A stretch of DNA of 64,000 nucleotides from Schizochytrium sp. TIO01 (lineage: Eukaryota; Sar; Bigyra; Thraustochytrida; Thraustochytriidae), in assembly GCA_004764695.1 (NCBI GenBank), contig SMSO01000004.1, positions 518,501-582,500 on the forward strand. The letters run 5' to 3'. The notes under the pieces are model-generated. The model did not search any database. It had not been told where the DNA came from and was given only the letters and a program-made list of their open reading frames with translations. Shown one piece after another: positions 1-12,755 of the stretch (its first letter is position 1; the number at the start of each line of letters is the position of its first letter). The position numbers and the translations under genes are program-made.

Positions 1-3000
1 AGATGGGGTGTGTATTAGGGAAATATCCCAGGTTTCCCCGTCATCATCATTTCTAAGATATCAATAATAACAATTTACGCCCAGAATTCTAGTCCTGACT
101 CTTGATTTATCATGAATAATTTTACTATGATCGTGGCCACAGAGGCATACAAGTTCTTATTTTACTTTTCAAGAAATAAGATATCATGAGTACCACCTAT
201 TACTGTACAATATTCTTATATTCTTTAGTGAAAGATATTTTCAAGTAAGTTATTTAAAAGACACGGTTGAAAGTCAAATCATGTACGATGAATGTTATCG
301 GACCCTTGATCTTCTCGTAAGCTGTCAGAGTCAGAGTTTGAGATTAACTACATCACTTCACGCAAAATTCCACTTCCACATCATTTGAACAAGAACAGAC
401 TGCCATGGCAATTTAATTTTAACTCAAAGGAGAAGCATGCGTAGGTCAAAGGATACGACGCAGGTGCAATTTCCTGCATACGCAATACGCCAGATTAGTT
501 TCACCACAGTTTATGGCCGCATTTCTCGCCGCTTATCAATTCCACCTTGGATATGATATGGTCATTCTGACGTACCACTTTCAAGATCCTAGGCTCAGTC
601 CCATATCTCCAGGCTGTACCTCTAGAGGTACATTCAGTTGTTTCCGCCCACCGCACGAGACAAACTCGCCAAGCTCCAAGCATGTACTACGCATGCCGAT
701 CGCGATGCGGCGCTGGCGAAGAGTTTGTTTGGCATGTTGATGCAATTCGCTCCGTGGAATTCATTCCGCTGAGGCCTTTCCGCTCCTCGTCCTAGCTAGT
801 ACCTAGTAGTGCTTAGGCGACTCCTGCCTCCCTGCCGCCGCTTCAATTCGCGAGACTCGTACGATGCTCCGCGATATCGCATGCATGACGGCGAAGCTCT
901 CCTGAGAGCCGCACCCTCCCGTTCTGAAGTTCGTCAGCTTCCTCGCTCTCGACTCTCGCTCGCTCGCATGACGCAGTCTAGTTACCTCTGAGGCGCTTGA
1001 TCGCGATGCGCATCGTTGGCCTTCCCAGTCAGGTATGTAATCTGGGCCTCTGTCCCGCGGGACCTCCCTGCTTTTATTTGGAGCGCGGCGGCCTTTCCCT
1101 TTACAAAACGAGGGAGAACTCATTTCTGCGCAACCCTTTATGGGGAGTAGCGGCCCTTAGCATTTCCCTTGGCTGCTTAGCGGGTCCCCACATATTTTTC
1201 TCGGGTTCGAGCCTTCCTCAAATAAGTACGTACTGTCTGTTCTGTTCTGTCTTTCCGTCAGAATTTAGGTAGGTAGAATAAGAATTTTTTTTCTCTACTT
1301 TTGTTTAAATAAAAAGAACAATCAAGTGTATATTTTTGAATTCTTTTTCTCTCTTTTTATTTTAATAAAACAAAATACTATTATTATATTTTCTTCAGTT
1401 TTTTTAATTAAGTGGAAGTGTTTTAGAAAATGCGCAAAAAAAGAAAGAAGTTATTTATTTGGTTTTTTAAAGGTTTTTCAAAGCATGTTTTAAAGTCTAG
1501 GAATGAAATAATGAGGTACTATGCAGATGAATAGGATATATTTTTCTGATTAAAAACTAGTACCCACACTTTTCAGAGTAATGGCACAACCAGGCTCTCA
1601 AGAGATTATGTAGTAAGTCATGCGAGCCGTAGGTAGGTAGTGCGGCATGTTTCGATTTATACCTTATCTCTGTGAACTTTTATAACCAAAAACTCGAGAA
1701 TGATGTGGCAGCGATCTGGTTTTTCGTGCGGATTGACCAACGTCACATATAAACTCTGACAACATCTTTTGTAAGTGTGTAATGTATTTCCTCTTTATTT
1801 GTCGAGTGACTCGAGGTTTGGCTCTTGTGTCAAAAAGTGATCATGGGCTTACAAGTTGCAACGTCACCTGGTCGAAATAACAAAGAGGCATCACCACTAC
1901 TATCGTGAAAGAAGTGCGGTCCCTGGGACTTTGTGGAATGAAATTGGCTCTCACTTCTTGCTCACCCAGAAGATACTGACAAACTACAACATCTATGACG
2001 GGAGGTGAAAATACGCAATACAAGTCACTCACAAGGATGGGAAACAGTATTACAGAATAGGTGACGCATATCTCTTACCTGGTATGAACTAGTTTCTTTG
2101 CTTATTGATACGATCTTTCGCCTGGATCTATCTCCAGAGGCTACAAAAAATTGTAAATTTGACGCGACGAGTATTGTCTGCTGGAATTGGAATATGTAAA
2201 GATAGGTCCTTGCTCATTCTTGTCAAACAGTTTCGTATTTAAAGCAGCGATTGAACCTGGTAAGCTGAAAGATTAACGTGTTGTGCATCTTGAATAGGGG
2301 GGGGGGGAGGGTACAGTCAACTGGAGGAGTGTAAGGGTTATACACAACTTTAGTCAAAGGGTCAAAAGTTAGTTTGCTAATGGTTTTCAATTTGAGGAGG
2401 TTGAGATCTGTAACACAAGTAAAGAAAAAGAAGAAGAGAAACTTAAAATTATCTTACTATGATACTTTTGTTTTCTTTCAAATTTAAAGAAGCAAATTTA
2501 AAGAAGAAATAGGGCGCCTCCTTATCCGCAGGGCGCACCTTCATGTTGTCACACTATAACAGACTGCTGAGTATTGAAGACCCTCCCCTCTCTCCCCCCT
2601 AAAATAAGGGTTTCGCTATCCTTTAAGACTTACGAATCATTCATGAAGTGCCGTAGTCACGCAGAGTCCTAGAGAATAGGGTCTTCCAGCGCCTGGTATA
2701 GTGATGAATCGTTCCCAAGGTAATTCCTAGCCCCCATCCCATACTCACATGCATCTTACTTTGCATGACGATTACCAATAAGTAACATAGGCGAACTAAC
2801 CCATTTGGTGCTGCTACTGTGCCCTCTGTAACCTTTTCAATAAGTAAATTAAAAATAATTTAGAACAATAGGTACAAATGTCACAAAATTAAGTTGTACG
2901 CTCCAAACGCAAAACTTTATGCATTTGCAACATCACATTGGTAGGTTTGAAAAATGAGAGCAAGAAATCTTTGTATCTAGTAATTGCTTACGCCTCTGGC

Positions 3001-4960
3001 AAAATTAATTCGTCAAGATGATACATTTCAGTACTTCCCATATTCAATCACTACTTTGCCTCACTCTGGCCGCGCGGGGTCGCGGCATGGGGAAAATGGA
3101 AATCGTCGACGACAGTTATAGTGACTAAGTGCTTATAGTGATGCAATCCTTAAACAGCTGTTTACGTCAAGCTTTTGAGCTATGAACCTTATATACTTGG
3201 GGCCACTGAAGTGTACAACCATTAGATAAACATTTTTGATGTCACAGGAAAAAGTTTGTAATTTCACGCACTTTTGCAGCCTCAAACACCTTGTTGAACC
3301 CATGACATTACCTCAGTACATACAGAGACTGGTGCTTTAATAAACTATTCGTCGATTAGAAAAGGTTCGTGATCCCATGAGGTCGCAACACCATAGAGAG
3401 GATGAGCAAAGCAAAAGCATGCTCATCTAGGGGGGGGGGGGGGGTCCCAGCACGAAAAATCTTTTCGCCTGTACTTTCGCACGTGTTGGAAATATTTTTT
3501 GCCAGTGATGGTTTTCCACATGTGAAAGTTCAATATCAGTTTCGACAAGCTAGTGTCAACATTGGAACTTGATGTTACTCATTCCGGACCATTCCCTCGA
3601 TTTTTATCATTCAAAGCATGAATTCTTTCGTCTCATTTCTTCTATCACACTATCCCATATGATTTAATTTAGTCGAAATTTTCAAATGAAGCTGCTATGG
3701 TGTGCTCAGTAGCAAATTGCCATTTACATGTGGTGGAAATTGACTCTCACACTATTTCGTTTCAAAACAAGTAACAGCTGAGATTACCAGCTATCTCCCT
3801 GGTTTAAATGTAGTCTGTGTACAAATGCTTCCGCATTTTCGGGCCTGGTTGTTTCTCCCTCCCTGTAAAAGAATAATATATGACTTTCAAGAGGTTGGGA
3901 ATTGACCTCATAATCAAAAGGTCCCCATCTCGGCGTAGCAACGGCGCTCATAAAAGACGATGTCCAAAGAGAATGGATAATCAATATCATAAAGACAAGA
4001 TATCACCTTCTGCCTTGATCTGGGAAACATAGAGTACTGCATGTAAGGAGGCAAGAATAGACTTAGTCAACAAAGCCCCTGAAATAGCATTTGTTGGGCA
4101 TGAAGCTAGCAGATGATGTTTTAAGCAGGCCAAATATCGATTGCGCCAGTAGAAAATTACTGCATTGAGGAAATCTAGGGCCCACGTACAACTTTGGTGG
4201 ACTACCGCTTGTCCGACATTGTTCGAATGAGCTCAGCTCTTTCAATGATGAAAGACCACTCACAGCTTTGATTAACTTGAGTGGGACTATGGTGCGGAGA
4301 ATAGCACGATGAATGCCCACTAAGCCCAGGAAATATCAAGTCACAAAGAAGCACTATCATTTGCTTCGTCACGCTGTTCAATTGTATAGAGAGTAAGCTA
4401 AAAGCAGCATGAGCCAGTGCACAAGAAAGATTATGGATCGGTCGGAAGTACGTCTCAAATACGTAAATCACAATTCCCGCACATCATCACAACACTGTGC
4501 CTCGCCTCGAGGCACAACCGCATTTGTGCTTGAAGAACTAAATTCGCACATGAACGACAGAGATTAGGTTCTGGTACCAGCCGGGCAGTGTCTTCTAGCA
4601 CGACTGTATGAGGGATAGGCTTTGACGTAGAATTTAACCCAAGTTATCAGATCCAGAAGAGTAGCCTGTGATCAGTGTGAGCGATGATGCAAAGTATCCG
4701 GGTATGCATTGAATCGTGTTGCGCAACCAATGGCTGCTAGAACATCCAACTATTCCGCCTGTTCTTGCGCCGTTCTTTAGAAACCGAGTTTCTTTACTCC
4801 ATCCGATGCACAACTCGAAGTCTGCTTCAGTCTGGCTGGTTCAAGTGCCTCCAACCAGTCAACCTTTGCACTTCGTGTTGCATGCGTTGCGCTAATTTGG
4901 GTTGTACCAAGTCAGTTTGCGTTGCGCAAATGATTTATTTACCAACTTGAACTTACTTAC
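1..4960. other. Gene-poor 5' flank, no assignable gene
   Basis: AT-rich DNA with a GC-richer patch at about 500-1230. Both strands there carry only short, mutually overlapping open frames with no recognisable domain. Poly-G runs lie at 2297-2307 and 3430-3444. I see no tRNA, no long open frame and no convincing splice-linked exons. Small genes made of short exons cannot be excluded without transcript data. Confidence 0.5.
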
Positions 4961-5178
4961 CAAGAAGGCCTATCTCTAGAGCTAGGTAGCTAAGTTTAGA
5001 AGAAAAAAACAAAACAAAAAAACAAAAACAAAAAAGGCATACATCACCCCTGAGCAATGAATGCAATTATAACCTAATGCTTTGTGCACCAGCATTGCGG
5101 CAGAGCCAGCCAGGCTCCGGGGCCCTAAAGCTGGCTGGGAGTGCAGCCCGGAGTAGCCTGCGGAACCTGCTATGCTGT

Positions 5179-5467
5179 TCATGTGAAAGAGTAATGCAAT
5201 GAAAGAAATGAAAGTCTCTTCGTCTTCGCAGCTCTGCTCAAGAGTGGCGCAGTGCGCACATTACCAGACCCTGCCCAAACGATGCATTTCTGCAGCACAA
5301 CCCAATTCCTTAATAAATAAGAAATCTTGTGCTCCTCGTTGTCGAGGTTGCGGAGGAAGTCTGACCTGGGCTTTCGATCCAATCTGCCGCTCTCCGACTG
5401 TTGCAGAGCTTGGCCCAAGTGCTCAAGCGCTCAAGTGCCCAAGCGCTCAAACGCCCTGACTTACCAT
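5179..5467 (-). CDS. Possible small two-exon protein, unassigned
   Basis: Tentative model. An ATG at 5467-5465 is followed immediately by a GTAAGT donor. An acceptor (TGCAACAG) ends at 5398. The spliced frame then stays open to a stop at 5179, giving about 74 residues. The first 45 are charged and non-repetitive, beginning MSESGRLDRKPRSDFLRN after splicing. No family is recognised. The case rests only on the ATG/donor/acceptor arrangement and on the protein-like composition. It could equally be chance in a GC-rich patch. Confidence 0.2.
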
Positions 5468-5781
5468 GGTGCTGTACTGTACTGGAGTGGACTGACTGTC
5501 TGTGGCAGCAAGTAAGGACAATTGAATGACACGAGGGATTGGACGCATGAACGAAGGAGTGAATGAATGTAATTTCGCACACCGTAGGCTAAGGCTGCGA
5601 GAGAGGATGCGCTCGAACCACCTTGAGAAGAAGAATCAGGATTGGAGCACGCACCTGTCACCGATCGTCGAGACTGCCGGACCGCCGCGAGCCTCTGCTC
5701 CGTTCAGGCCAAGCCCCCTTGCCCAGATCGTGGCGGCCTGCTCTTCACTGAGGATGTGCGTGCGTTGATTGATTAGATTAC

Positions 5782-5782
<1 letters not shown>

Positions 5783-5813
<31 letters not shown>
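5783..5813. repeat. (CTG)n microsatellite
   Basis: About ten uninterrupted CTG units. Read on the minus strand they encode a Gln run directly after an ATG in a short open frame (5818 to 5636). Confidence 0.9.
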
Positions 5814-6852
5814 GCCATCGGTCAACCTGTCTGCAACTGCGAGCACATATTTGCTCGAGATTATACCACAACGACAGCCATGGCAGAGCAGAGGAGGAGT
5901 GAGGTCCCTTTTGGCACTGCCTCCAGGAACAGCTAACCTGCACTCTCGCCAATCAGAGGTTCTTTCTCCCTGAGCCCATGGACTCTGTGGATGTTTGTGT
6001 GTGTATGTATGTATGGATGTATGTATGTACGTATGGATGTCGTCGTGAGCATAGCTGAAGCTTCGCGAGTTGACTTGACTGCCTCAGGTGTTCGTGAGTT
6101 CCACCGCTTTCCGTCTGCAGCTTCTCTTCGTCTCCATGTCCATCTCCATTTCTGACTCGACTGATTGTACAACGATGGATTTATCGATTGAGTGAGTGAG
6201 TGAGTCATAAGTAGATGATTGATCGATGGCGGTATTTCTGTGTTGGCACTTACGCTCAGTCCTACTGGCCGCTAGGCACCTGCTAGGCGCCTCCCAGTGT
6301 TCCCAGATGCATACATACATACAGATCGATCATTAGATAGATAGATCTACACAGATACGTCATATATCGTACAGAGATGGACAATCAATCATGTGATGCA
6401 TAGATAGATAGATGGATGAGACATAGACAGATAGATACATAGACTCATTCGCGCCCGTTTGGCTCTTTTCCCTCTGCTCTGACTCCACTTTCGGGGCCGC
6501 CATCGACGTTTCTGGCACCGCTGCCACTCACGAGTTGGCTGCCCACCCACGAGGAAGGGAGGCGCTGGTCCGCTGGAGCGAGCGTGTGTGGCCCATTGCT
6601 GCGGGCAGGTAGGCAGCAGACAGCAGACAGCAGACATACCTTCTCGCCAAGCCTCGAAGCCGTCGATGTCCTTCCTCTCCTCCTCGCGGATCTCAGATTC
6701 GCTCCCTCTCTCAAACAAACAAACAATCAAACAATCAAACAAACAAATGCGTAGATCAACAAATACATAGACCAACAAACAAACAACCAAAACAATCAAA
6801 GGAATTCATTCGTTCGCTCTCTCCGTTGAACCGCGTGCTTTCTTACTCATCT

Positions 6853-6963
6853 CAATGCAATGCAATGCAACGCAATGCAATGCAACGCAACGCAATGCAA
6901 CGCAATGCAATGTAATGTAATGTAATGCAATGCAATGCAACGCAATGCAATGCAATGCAATGC
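6853..6963. repeat. Pentanucleotide array, unit AATGC with AACGC/AATGT variants
   Basis: About 22 units of a 5-bp repeat. Variant units differ from AATGC only by T/C transitions (AACGC, AATGT). The same unit forms a second array at 34207-34335. A TTTC-type run follows at about 6986-7024. Confidence 0.9.
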
Positions 6964-7699
6964 TTTTTATAAAAAAGTGGTCTTCTTCTTTCTTTCTCTC
7001 TTTCTTTCTTTCTTTCTTTCTCTCTTAGTTTGGGCGCGGAGACACCGGACCTGGTAATGTCCGCACCGCGGGTTTCCCCCAGCTCGTTCCAGGTAGAGGG
7101 CCGGCTAGGGGTTTGGGTAGGAGTGGGGTGTACTCTTAGCGCGTCAAAGGAATTCGCATCGACGGAGCAGCAGCAGCAAAACTCGCTGCCCCGAGGGAGA
7201 AGAACCCCCCGAGTGCAGGCGAAGGAGCAGCGAGGAGTTGGACGATGCTCTGGGAAAGCGATGGAAATCGAATCCAAACTTGGGGAGCGGCTCTGCAGAC
7301 GAGAAGCACCGCATTGCATCGGGGTGGAGCGCAAATAATAAGCACAATTAATGCTTGCAACAGCCAGCTAAAAAGAAGAATTTGAAGAAAAGAGATTACG
7401 GGTGCTAGTGTTTTGGATAGATAGAGATAGTAGTACCCTGCCTTATCATTACTATGGAGAGGGAGGCAAATCAATCAAGAAAGTTTTAGTTTTTTAGTTG
7501 TTTTTTTTCTAATAAACAAAAGTAGGAAGAAAGAATAAAAGAAAGAAAGACAGACACACGGCTCCTGTGGCTCCGCCTACTTTTGCGCCAGACCCGCATC
7601 GTGACGCTCTTCTTCTCCGTCTGGACATCCCTGCGGCGTCTGCTGGTGCCGAGCTGTGTTTGACTCTGTCTCACCTCGCATCCCACTAACCTCGCCACC

Positions 7700-9829
7700 A
7701 TGTCGAGCAACGAACTCGCTGCCCTCGAGGCCGCGGATTATGAGAACAGCAAGCGCTGGTTTGCGGGCTCTCCCTCCAAGGACTCTGCGCGCGACCTTCT
7801 CTCCGGAATGATCTCAGGGTAAGTTAGTTGTCAGGTTCATGTCACGCCAAACAAGGAAAGAAGGCATTGCCAGTATTTGCTTCTTCATAAACATCAGCAA
7901 CAGCAGACGAAACCTGAGACGTTGAATTGGACCACGACCCCAAATCAGACCATGTACAGTCTAAGAATGAGCTAAAGCATGTTGCTCTCGACTGAAAACC
8001 CTCTACACCGAATGAGGATGCTATCAGCTTGAGCCTTTCTTAGCTGTGCCTGCCACCTGCTTACTTGAGATGGACTATGATTGCTCTCATCGCAGAATCC
8101 CTTTTGTACTTTGCTTTGGCTCTTGGTTTATTATTAGACCGTTGTTTAGATTAGTCGCGCAGATCAAATGCAGCAATCTGTCTTGCTAATGCTTCGTCGC
8201 AATATCTAGATATTATATCCTTGCTGTACTTCAACTACATGATGAAAGGGAAAATATCATAATGAGGAACATTTATCCAACCCAAGAGCTGGTGGCGCTG
8301 ATCTCAGCAATATTGATTGAGCAAGCAAACAAAACAGAGGTTATACATTCTGTTGTCAAGGTGGGAACGAAGATGTGGAAAGCATATCAATTAATAAAAC
8401 GCACGGATGTACTCACATGGTTCTGAACTGCTGCTTTGGTGACCGGTGTATTTGGTTAATATCTGTTATTTTACACATCACTCACATTCCTGGCTTGATT
8501 CATAACTGTGTGCCTTGAATAATTGTCATTGGCGTTCGCAAATTTTGCTTGTCAATTTGTTCGTTATGCGTGTCTCTTTGCCCAACTTCAACATGCGGTT
8601 CGTCGCGTTTTCGATGTTCTTATGTGTCATCGGTTTTTCTTCCTTTGCGAATCATTTTGCATGGCAATTGGATTTGGGGGGGCATCGTGCTGCTTGATAT
8701 GATAAAACAGTTTCTTTTGCAAGATTTTTGAGTATCCTATGGATACTATTAAGGTATTGCAGCAAACAGGCGGGAAAGGCGAATTTAACGGTCCTGTAGA
8801 TGCCTTTATGCGTACATTCCAACGCGGTGGCGTGCCTGCCCTCTACCAGGGCTTAACCAGCCCTCTTCTTGGCGCCATGGCCGAGAATGCAACCCTCTTT
8901 GTTGCTTATGGCGCCATGAAAAATGCCCTTCAAGTGAACCCTGAGCCTACCTTGAGTAACCCTGTTCCCATGTGGAAGTATCTCGTGTCGGGCGCTGGAA
9001 GTGGTATTTTCTCTGCCTTTGTGCTCACCCCGGTGGAGCTGGTCAAGTGCCGTCTGCAGATTCAACAAGCCGGCACCGATCGCCTTTACAAAGGACCGAT
9101 TGATGTGGTGACCAAGACTGTTAAATCAGAGGGAATCCAGGGTCTTTGGAAAGGTAACCTGAGCTGCCTTGCCCGCGAAATCCCGGGTAACATGGCATGG
9201 TTTGGTGTATACGAGATTGTTCGCAACCAAATCCAAACAAAACTTAACGTAAGTTTCGATGAATTGAAGGGCTTTAAACTATATCTAAAGGACGGGATTC
9301 TCACATATGCAATGAAATCATGTTTTACATAACAATACAGATTGAGAGGCAGAAGGATTTGCCACTCTACTACATTGCACTTTCTGGTGCTTGCGCAGGT
9401 GTGGCTTACTGGGCAGTACCTTACCCAGCTGATACTATGTAAGTACATGTTTAAATGGGGCTAGCTAGCCCAAAAGGTTATATGCACTCCCATTTCATAC
9501 TTCGTGCAGCCATCTTCTACAAAAATTAGTCTATAGCTATCACTGTGAAGAAGATGATGATGGCATGAAAATGGCTATTTTGGAGAATCGAGAACTGACA
9601 AAATATTATGTGTACTGAATATTAAACTTGTTACAGTAAGAGCATGATCCAAACCAATCCTGCATTCTCTGGTATGAGCTTTGCAGAAGCTGGACGCACC
9701 ATTCTCCGCTCCAAGGGTATTGGTGGTCTGTACAATGGTCTTGCCATTACTTGCATGCGTGCTGCGCCATCACATGCTTTGATCTTTTACTTCTATGAGT
9801 TGACGAGCGGATTTCTTGCTAATGTCTAA
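7700..9829 (+). CDS. Mitochondrial carrier (SLC25), ornithine/basic amino-acid carrier-like, 4 exons
   Basis: Inner-membrane solute carrier, 315 aa when spliced. Exons: 7700-7818, 8711-9248, 9341-9438 and 9637-9829; all introns are GT-AG and the frame is continuous. The ATG lies in a strong context (GCCACCATG). The three family signature repeats are visible: EYPMDTIK at the exon 2 start, TPVELVK in the middle and YPADTIK across the exon 3/4 junction. The segments ENATLF and LTPVELVKC, with EYPMDTIK, resemble yeast Ort1/Arg11-type ornithine or basic amino-acid carriers. Substrate is inferred from this resemblance only; acylcarnitine carriers are the main alternative. Length is normal for the family (about 300). 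Intron 1 is about 890 bp, far longer than the other two (92 and 198 bp). Confidence 0.85.
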
Positions 9830-10847
9830 AAGGACATCGAACGCATGCTGGGAAGAAAGAAAGAAGTCGGGTGACTTTTGTCATTGACGGTAAAGGAAGC
9901 ATATTCGCCCGCAACATCATTTGAGGCTTCTTTCTAGTCACAGCTTCTTATCGGGAGTCAAGAAGATAACATCATATATGTAGGGCCTAGTTTAGTTTAC
10001 TTTAGCGAAAGGATTAAGCGAATGGTGCGTTCATAAGAGTAAAGCAGCGACAATTAAATGCTTGAGAATAATCAGGATCTACTGTTGACCTTGACCATCA
10101 TGTTAGATAAATGGCATACCCATCACATAGTAAGAAAATTTCCACGCTGTTCTGTTGTTTAAAAGTGAATTATTCTTCGAATGTATACACACCTAGATAA
10201 ACTTGCATGCTGGACGATGAAAGAAGACTTTTCTGCATAAAACTTGTCTACACAGTGTGTTTGCCATGACAATTCGAATTTGTACTTTTCTTTGAAACAG
10301 AAAGAAAGAAAAATCGAAGGGATTGAGAAACTTGATAGTTTATGGCTGGCTAACTTGTAGGTTGTAGCACAACGTTTATTAATCTTAAAAGAATGGGTTT
10401 CTTTAGTGGTAGTAATTTGCTAATTTGTTTGGAGAAGGGAATGGGGTTGCGAAGTAACACGGCGGTCATCAAGAACTGATTTCCTTTTGACCTTAGTGTG
10501 ATGTTTTGTGTTTGTGGTACCTACTAGGGCTAGAAGGAATATATTTGTTGAAAGTGGCTGTGGAGGTTGACTGATAGCATGAGCTTCTCTTCGTCTTCTT
10601 CTTCTCCTTCTTCTTCTCTATTATGACTGGGTCCTGGTGACGGCGATCTTGTTGTCACAGAAGCAACTACATTTGATTGATATAGGTAAAGGCAGGTGGC
10701 TTCTTCGGACGGTAACAGTGACAGGGTGGTGAACGCAGAGCAGAACAAAAGCAAAGGGAAGTAGGGTAAGAAGATCGAGATCTATCCATGCATTTTGCAA
10801 GAATGCAATAAAGAGGGGAGTTTGGCTACTATTGCTTACCAATTCAG
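9830..10847. other. Intergenic/3' UTR between convergent genes
   Basis: Separates the carrier gene (+) from the WDR43-like gene (-). It contains CT- and GAAGA-rich low-complexity DNA at 10580-10620. No supported gene is seen. Confidence 0.5.
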
Positions 10848-12755
10848 TTAAGCAGCGATCTTCTTCTTCTTCTTAGAGCGCTTCTCTTCGACGGGGGCCT
10901 CCTCGTCGTAGATCATAGAAGGCGCAGCACGGTCGGCAGCAGCCTCCTCGTCACCTTGTGCGGTTTGGAGAGCGACCTGTGAGAGAATAAAGTCGAGACG
11001 GCCAGAGAGTTTGAGAAACTTGTTAAAGACAGCAAGGCGGGCATCGATGACTTGATACAGAGCGCCAAGAACGTCAGGCAGATCGGCCACCTTAACGAGG
11101 TTCATGGCATGCTGCTCAAGAACCGCTCTGATCCACAAAAGCAGCGCCTGCCCACGCGCGGGGCGTGCCTCCAGCTTCACGACCACAGCATTGAGGAATT
11201 GTACAGCACGGCGCGGTGTCAGACGCTGCACTGTAGCGTCAATCACCTTCTTGTCTTGGTTCCTGAGGCAAACCTCCAATAACTGGTCGTCGTTACTCTG
11301 CAGCGCTTGCTCAAGCACAGTACTCAGCGATCCTGCAGTTCCTGGCTGGTCCCTCTGACGCTTCCTCCTTTTGCTGTTTTCGCCGTCTTCTCCTTCCTCG
11401 CTATCGCTATCGCTGTCGTCGTTGCCAACACTCTGGACACGCTCCTGAAGCGCCGCAGTAAGCTCGCGTACCCTTTCGCCGAGAGTACGCTCATCCTCCT
11501 CGTCCTTGGCCTCCTCATCCTCATCTACGCCGTTCATCACGCGTGGGTTAGCGAGGCCGGTCTTGCTGTCCTTGACAACATGAAGTTTCTCCTTGGCGGC
11601 GGCCTTCTCCTTGCGCTTCTCCTCTACGTCCTCCATGTCTTCGTCATCATCATCATCGATAATGACACCTCCCTTCTGGAGAAGACGCGTGCTAGACGAG
11701 ACGTCAGCCAGCTCCTTTTTAGCGGGCAGCTCGTCAACCTTGAGTTTTTCGAAGACAGGTCTCAGAGAAGTGCTGCGCGCAAGCACAACCTGCTCCTCTC
11801 CCTCATCGGCAAGCACGTTCGCGCACACAGTCCTTCCGGATGCCGGTGTGAGGATCTCATGGTCAGGTGTGGCCTGGGCCTTCTTAGCTGCGCTGCTTGC
11901 CAGGCTTGCACGGCACACTGCGGTGCGACCATCCTCGCAGCAGGCGCTCAGCAGAAGCGCCTTCTTCTTGCCCACCATGGCAAGCGACACCGGCGGGCTG
12001 GCCAGTGCAAAGGTAACAGCGGGGTCTCTTACGAGCGGTGTGGAGGCCTCGTCGTCCTCGTCTTCATTCTCGTTCTCAGAGGCCTTCTTCTTGGCGCTCT
12101 TACGGGAAGAGGTGAGCTTCCACAAGCTTACGACACGGTCCTCACAGCTGGAGGCGAAGCAGGAGGCATCCTCAGCAAAAACGAGGCTGCGCACGGGCGT
12201 AGAGTGGCCCGCGAAGCGCTGAAGACGGGTTCCACTCTCGAGGTCCCAGAGCTTGATGCCGGTACCTGCCGTGAGCATACGCTTGCCGTCGCTGCTGACG
12301 CAAAGCTTGGCACAGCCGGACTTTCCAACCTTGAATTTGCGGCCAACCACGCCAGCACCCTCCTCGAGAAGAAATTCGTAGACGTAGCGGCTCTGAGCAC
12401 CGCATGCGAAGAGACGTGAGGCATCTGCAGAAAAGCACACGTCGGCGACGGCCTCCGCAACGGAGGTGTTAGGCACCTGCACGCCGCTCAGAAGGCGCGA
12501 GCCGTCAGCCATGTTCCATACAGACACCTGGCCATGCGAGTTGCCGGTAGCCACAAGCTGCTTGGATCCAGAGCACTGGAATGCCATGCAGGAGTAACGC
12601 TGGGTCAGGTGGTCCTTCTCATGTTGCGTCTGCTTCTGGGCACCTGTTGCCACGTCCCAGAGTGCGATGCGGTTGTCAGAAGTCACCTGTACGAAGGCAT
12701 CGCCACTCTGGTTGAAGGCACAGAGAGCGCGACCATCGCTGCGGAGGTCACCCAT
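10848..12755 (-). CDS. WDR43/Utp5-like U3 snoRNP (t-UTP) protein
   Basis: Nucleolar WD40 protein, 635 aa, probably part of the t-UTP subcomplex of the SSU processome, which supports rDNA transcription and early 18S pre-rRNA processing. Residues about 1-330 form a WD40 propeller (for example SDNRIALWDVATG and GQVSVWNMADG), with an acidic/Lys insert near 215-240. An acidic and basic linker follows. Residues about 475-590 form a Utp12 domain (LSTVLEQALQSNDDQLLEVC at its start). The tail is Lys-rich and looks like a nuclear localisation signal. One propeller plus a C-terminal Utp12 domain is the Utp5/WDR43 layout; Utp12, Utp13 and Utp21 carry two propellers. The open frame extends upstream, but only from TTG; the first ATG is at 12755 and fits the start of the first blade. 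No intron. Confidence 0.85.
   Translation of the reverse strand: MGDLRSDGRALCAFNQSGDAFVQVTSDNRIALWDVATGAQKQTQHEKDHLTQRYSCMAFQCSGSKQLVATGNSHGQVSVWNMADGSRLLSGVQVPNTSVAEAVADVCFSADASRLFACGAQSRYVYEFLLEEGAGVVGRKFKVGKSGCAKLCVSSDGKRMLTAGTGIKLWDLESGTRLQRFAGHSTPVRSLVFAEDASCFASSCEDRVVSLWKLTSSRKSAKKKASENENEDEDDEASTPLVRDPAVTFALASPPVSLAMVGKKKALLLSACCEDGRTAVCRASLASSAAKKAQATPDHEILTPASGRTVCANVLADEGEEQVVLARSTSLRPVFEKLKVDELPAKKELADVSSSTRLLQKGGVIIDDDDDEDMEDVEEKRKEKAAAKEKLHVVKDSKTGLANPRVMNGVDEDEEAKDEEDERTLGERVRELTAALQERVQSVGNDDSDSDSEEGEDGENSKRRKRQRDQPGTAGSLSTVLEQALQSNDDQLLEVCLRNQDKKVIDATVQRLTPRRAVQFLNAVVVKLEARPARGQALLLWIRAVLEQHAMNLVKVADLPDVLGALYQVIDARLAVFNKFLKLSGRLDFILSQVALQTAQGDEEAAADRAAPSMIYDEEAPVEEKRSKKKKKIAA

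Larger units (their letters stand above)
4961..7699. other. GC-patched intergenic region with microsatellites and unassigned coding-like pieces
   Basis: Several GC-richer patches alternate with simple repeats. The minus strand carries short charged coding-like stretches. One is at about 6640-6710, ending in a GTATGT donor-like site. One is at 5658-5818, encoding a poly-Gln start followed by a non-repetitive segment and ending near a GTGCGT site. One is at 5179-5397 (listed separately). None matches a family I recognise, and I could not join them into one gene. The last 150 bases or so are the CT-rich leader of the carrier gene at 7700. Confidence 0.4.
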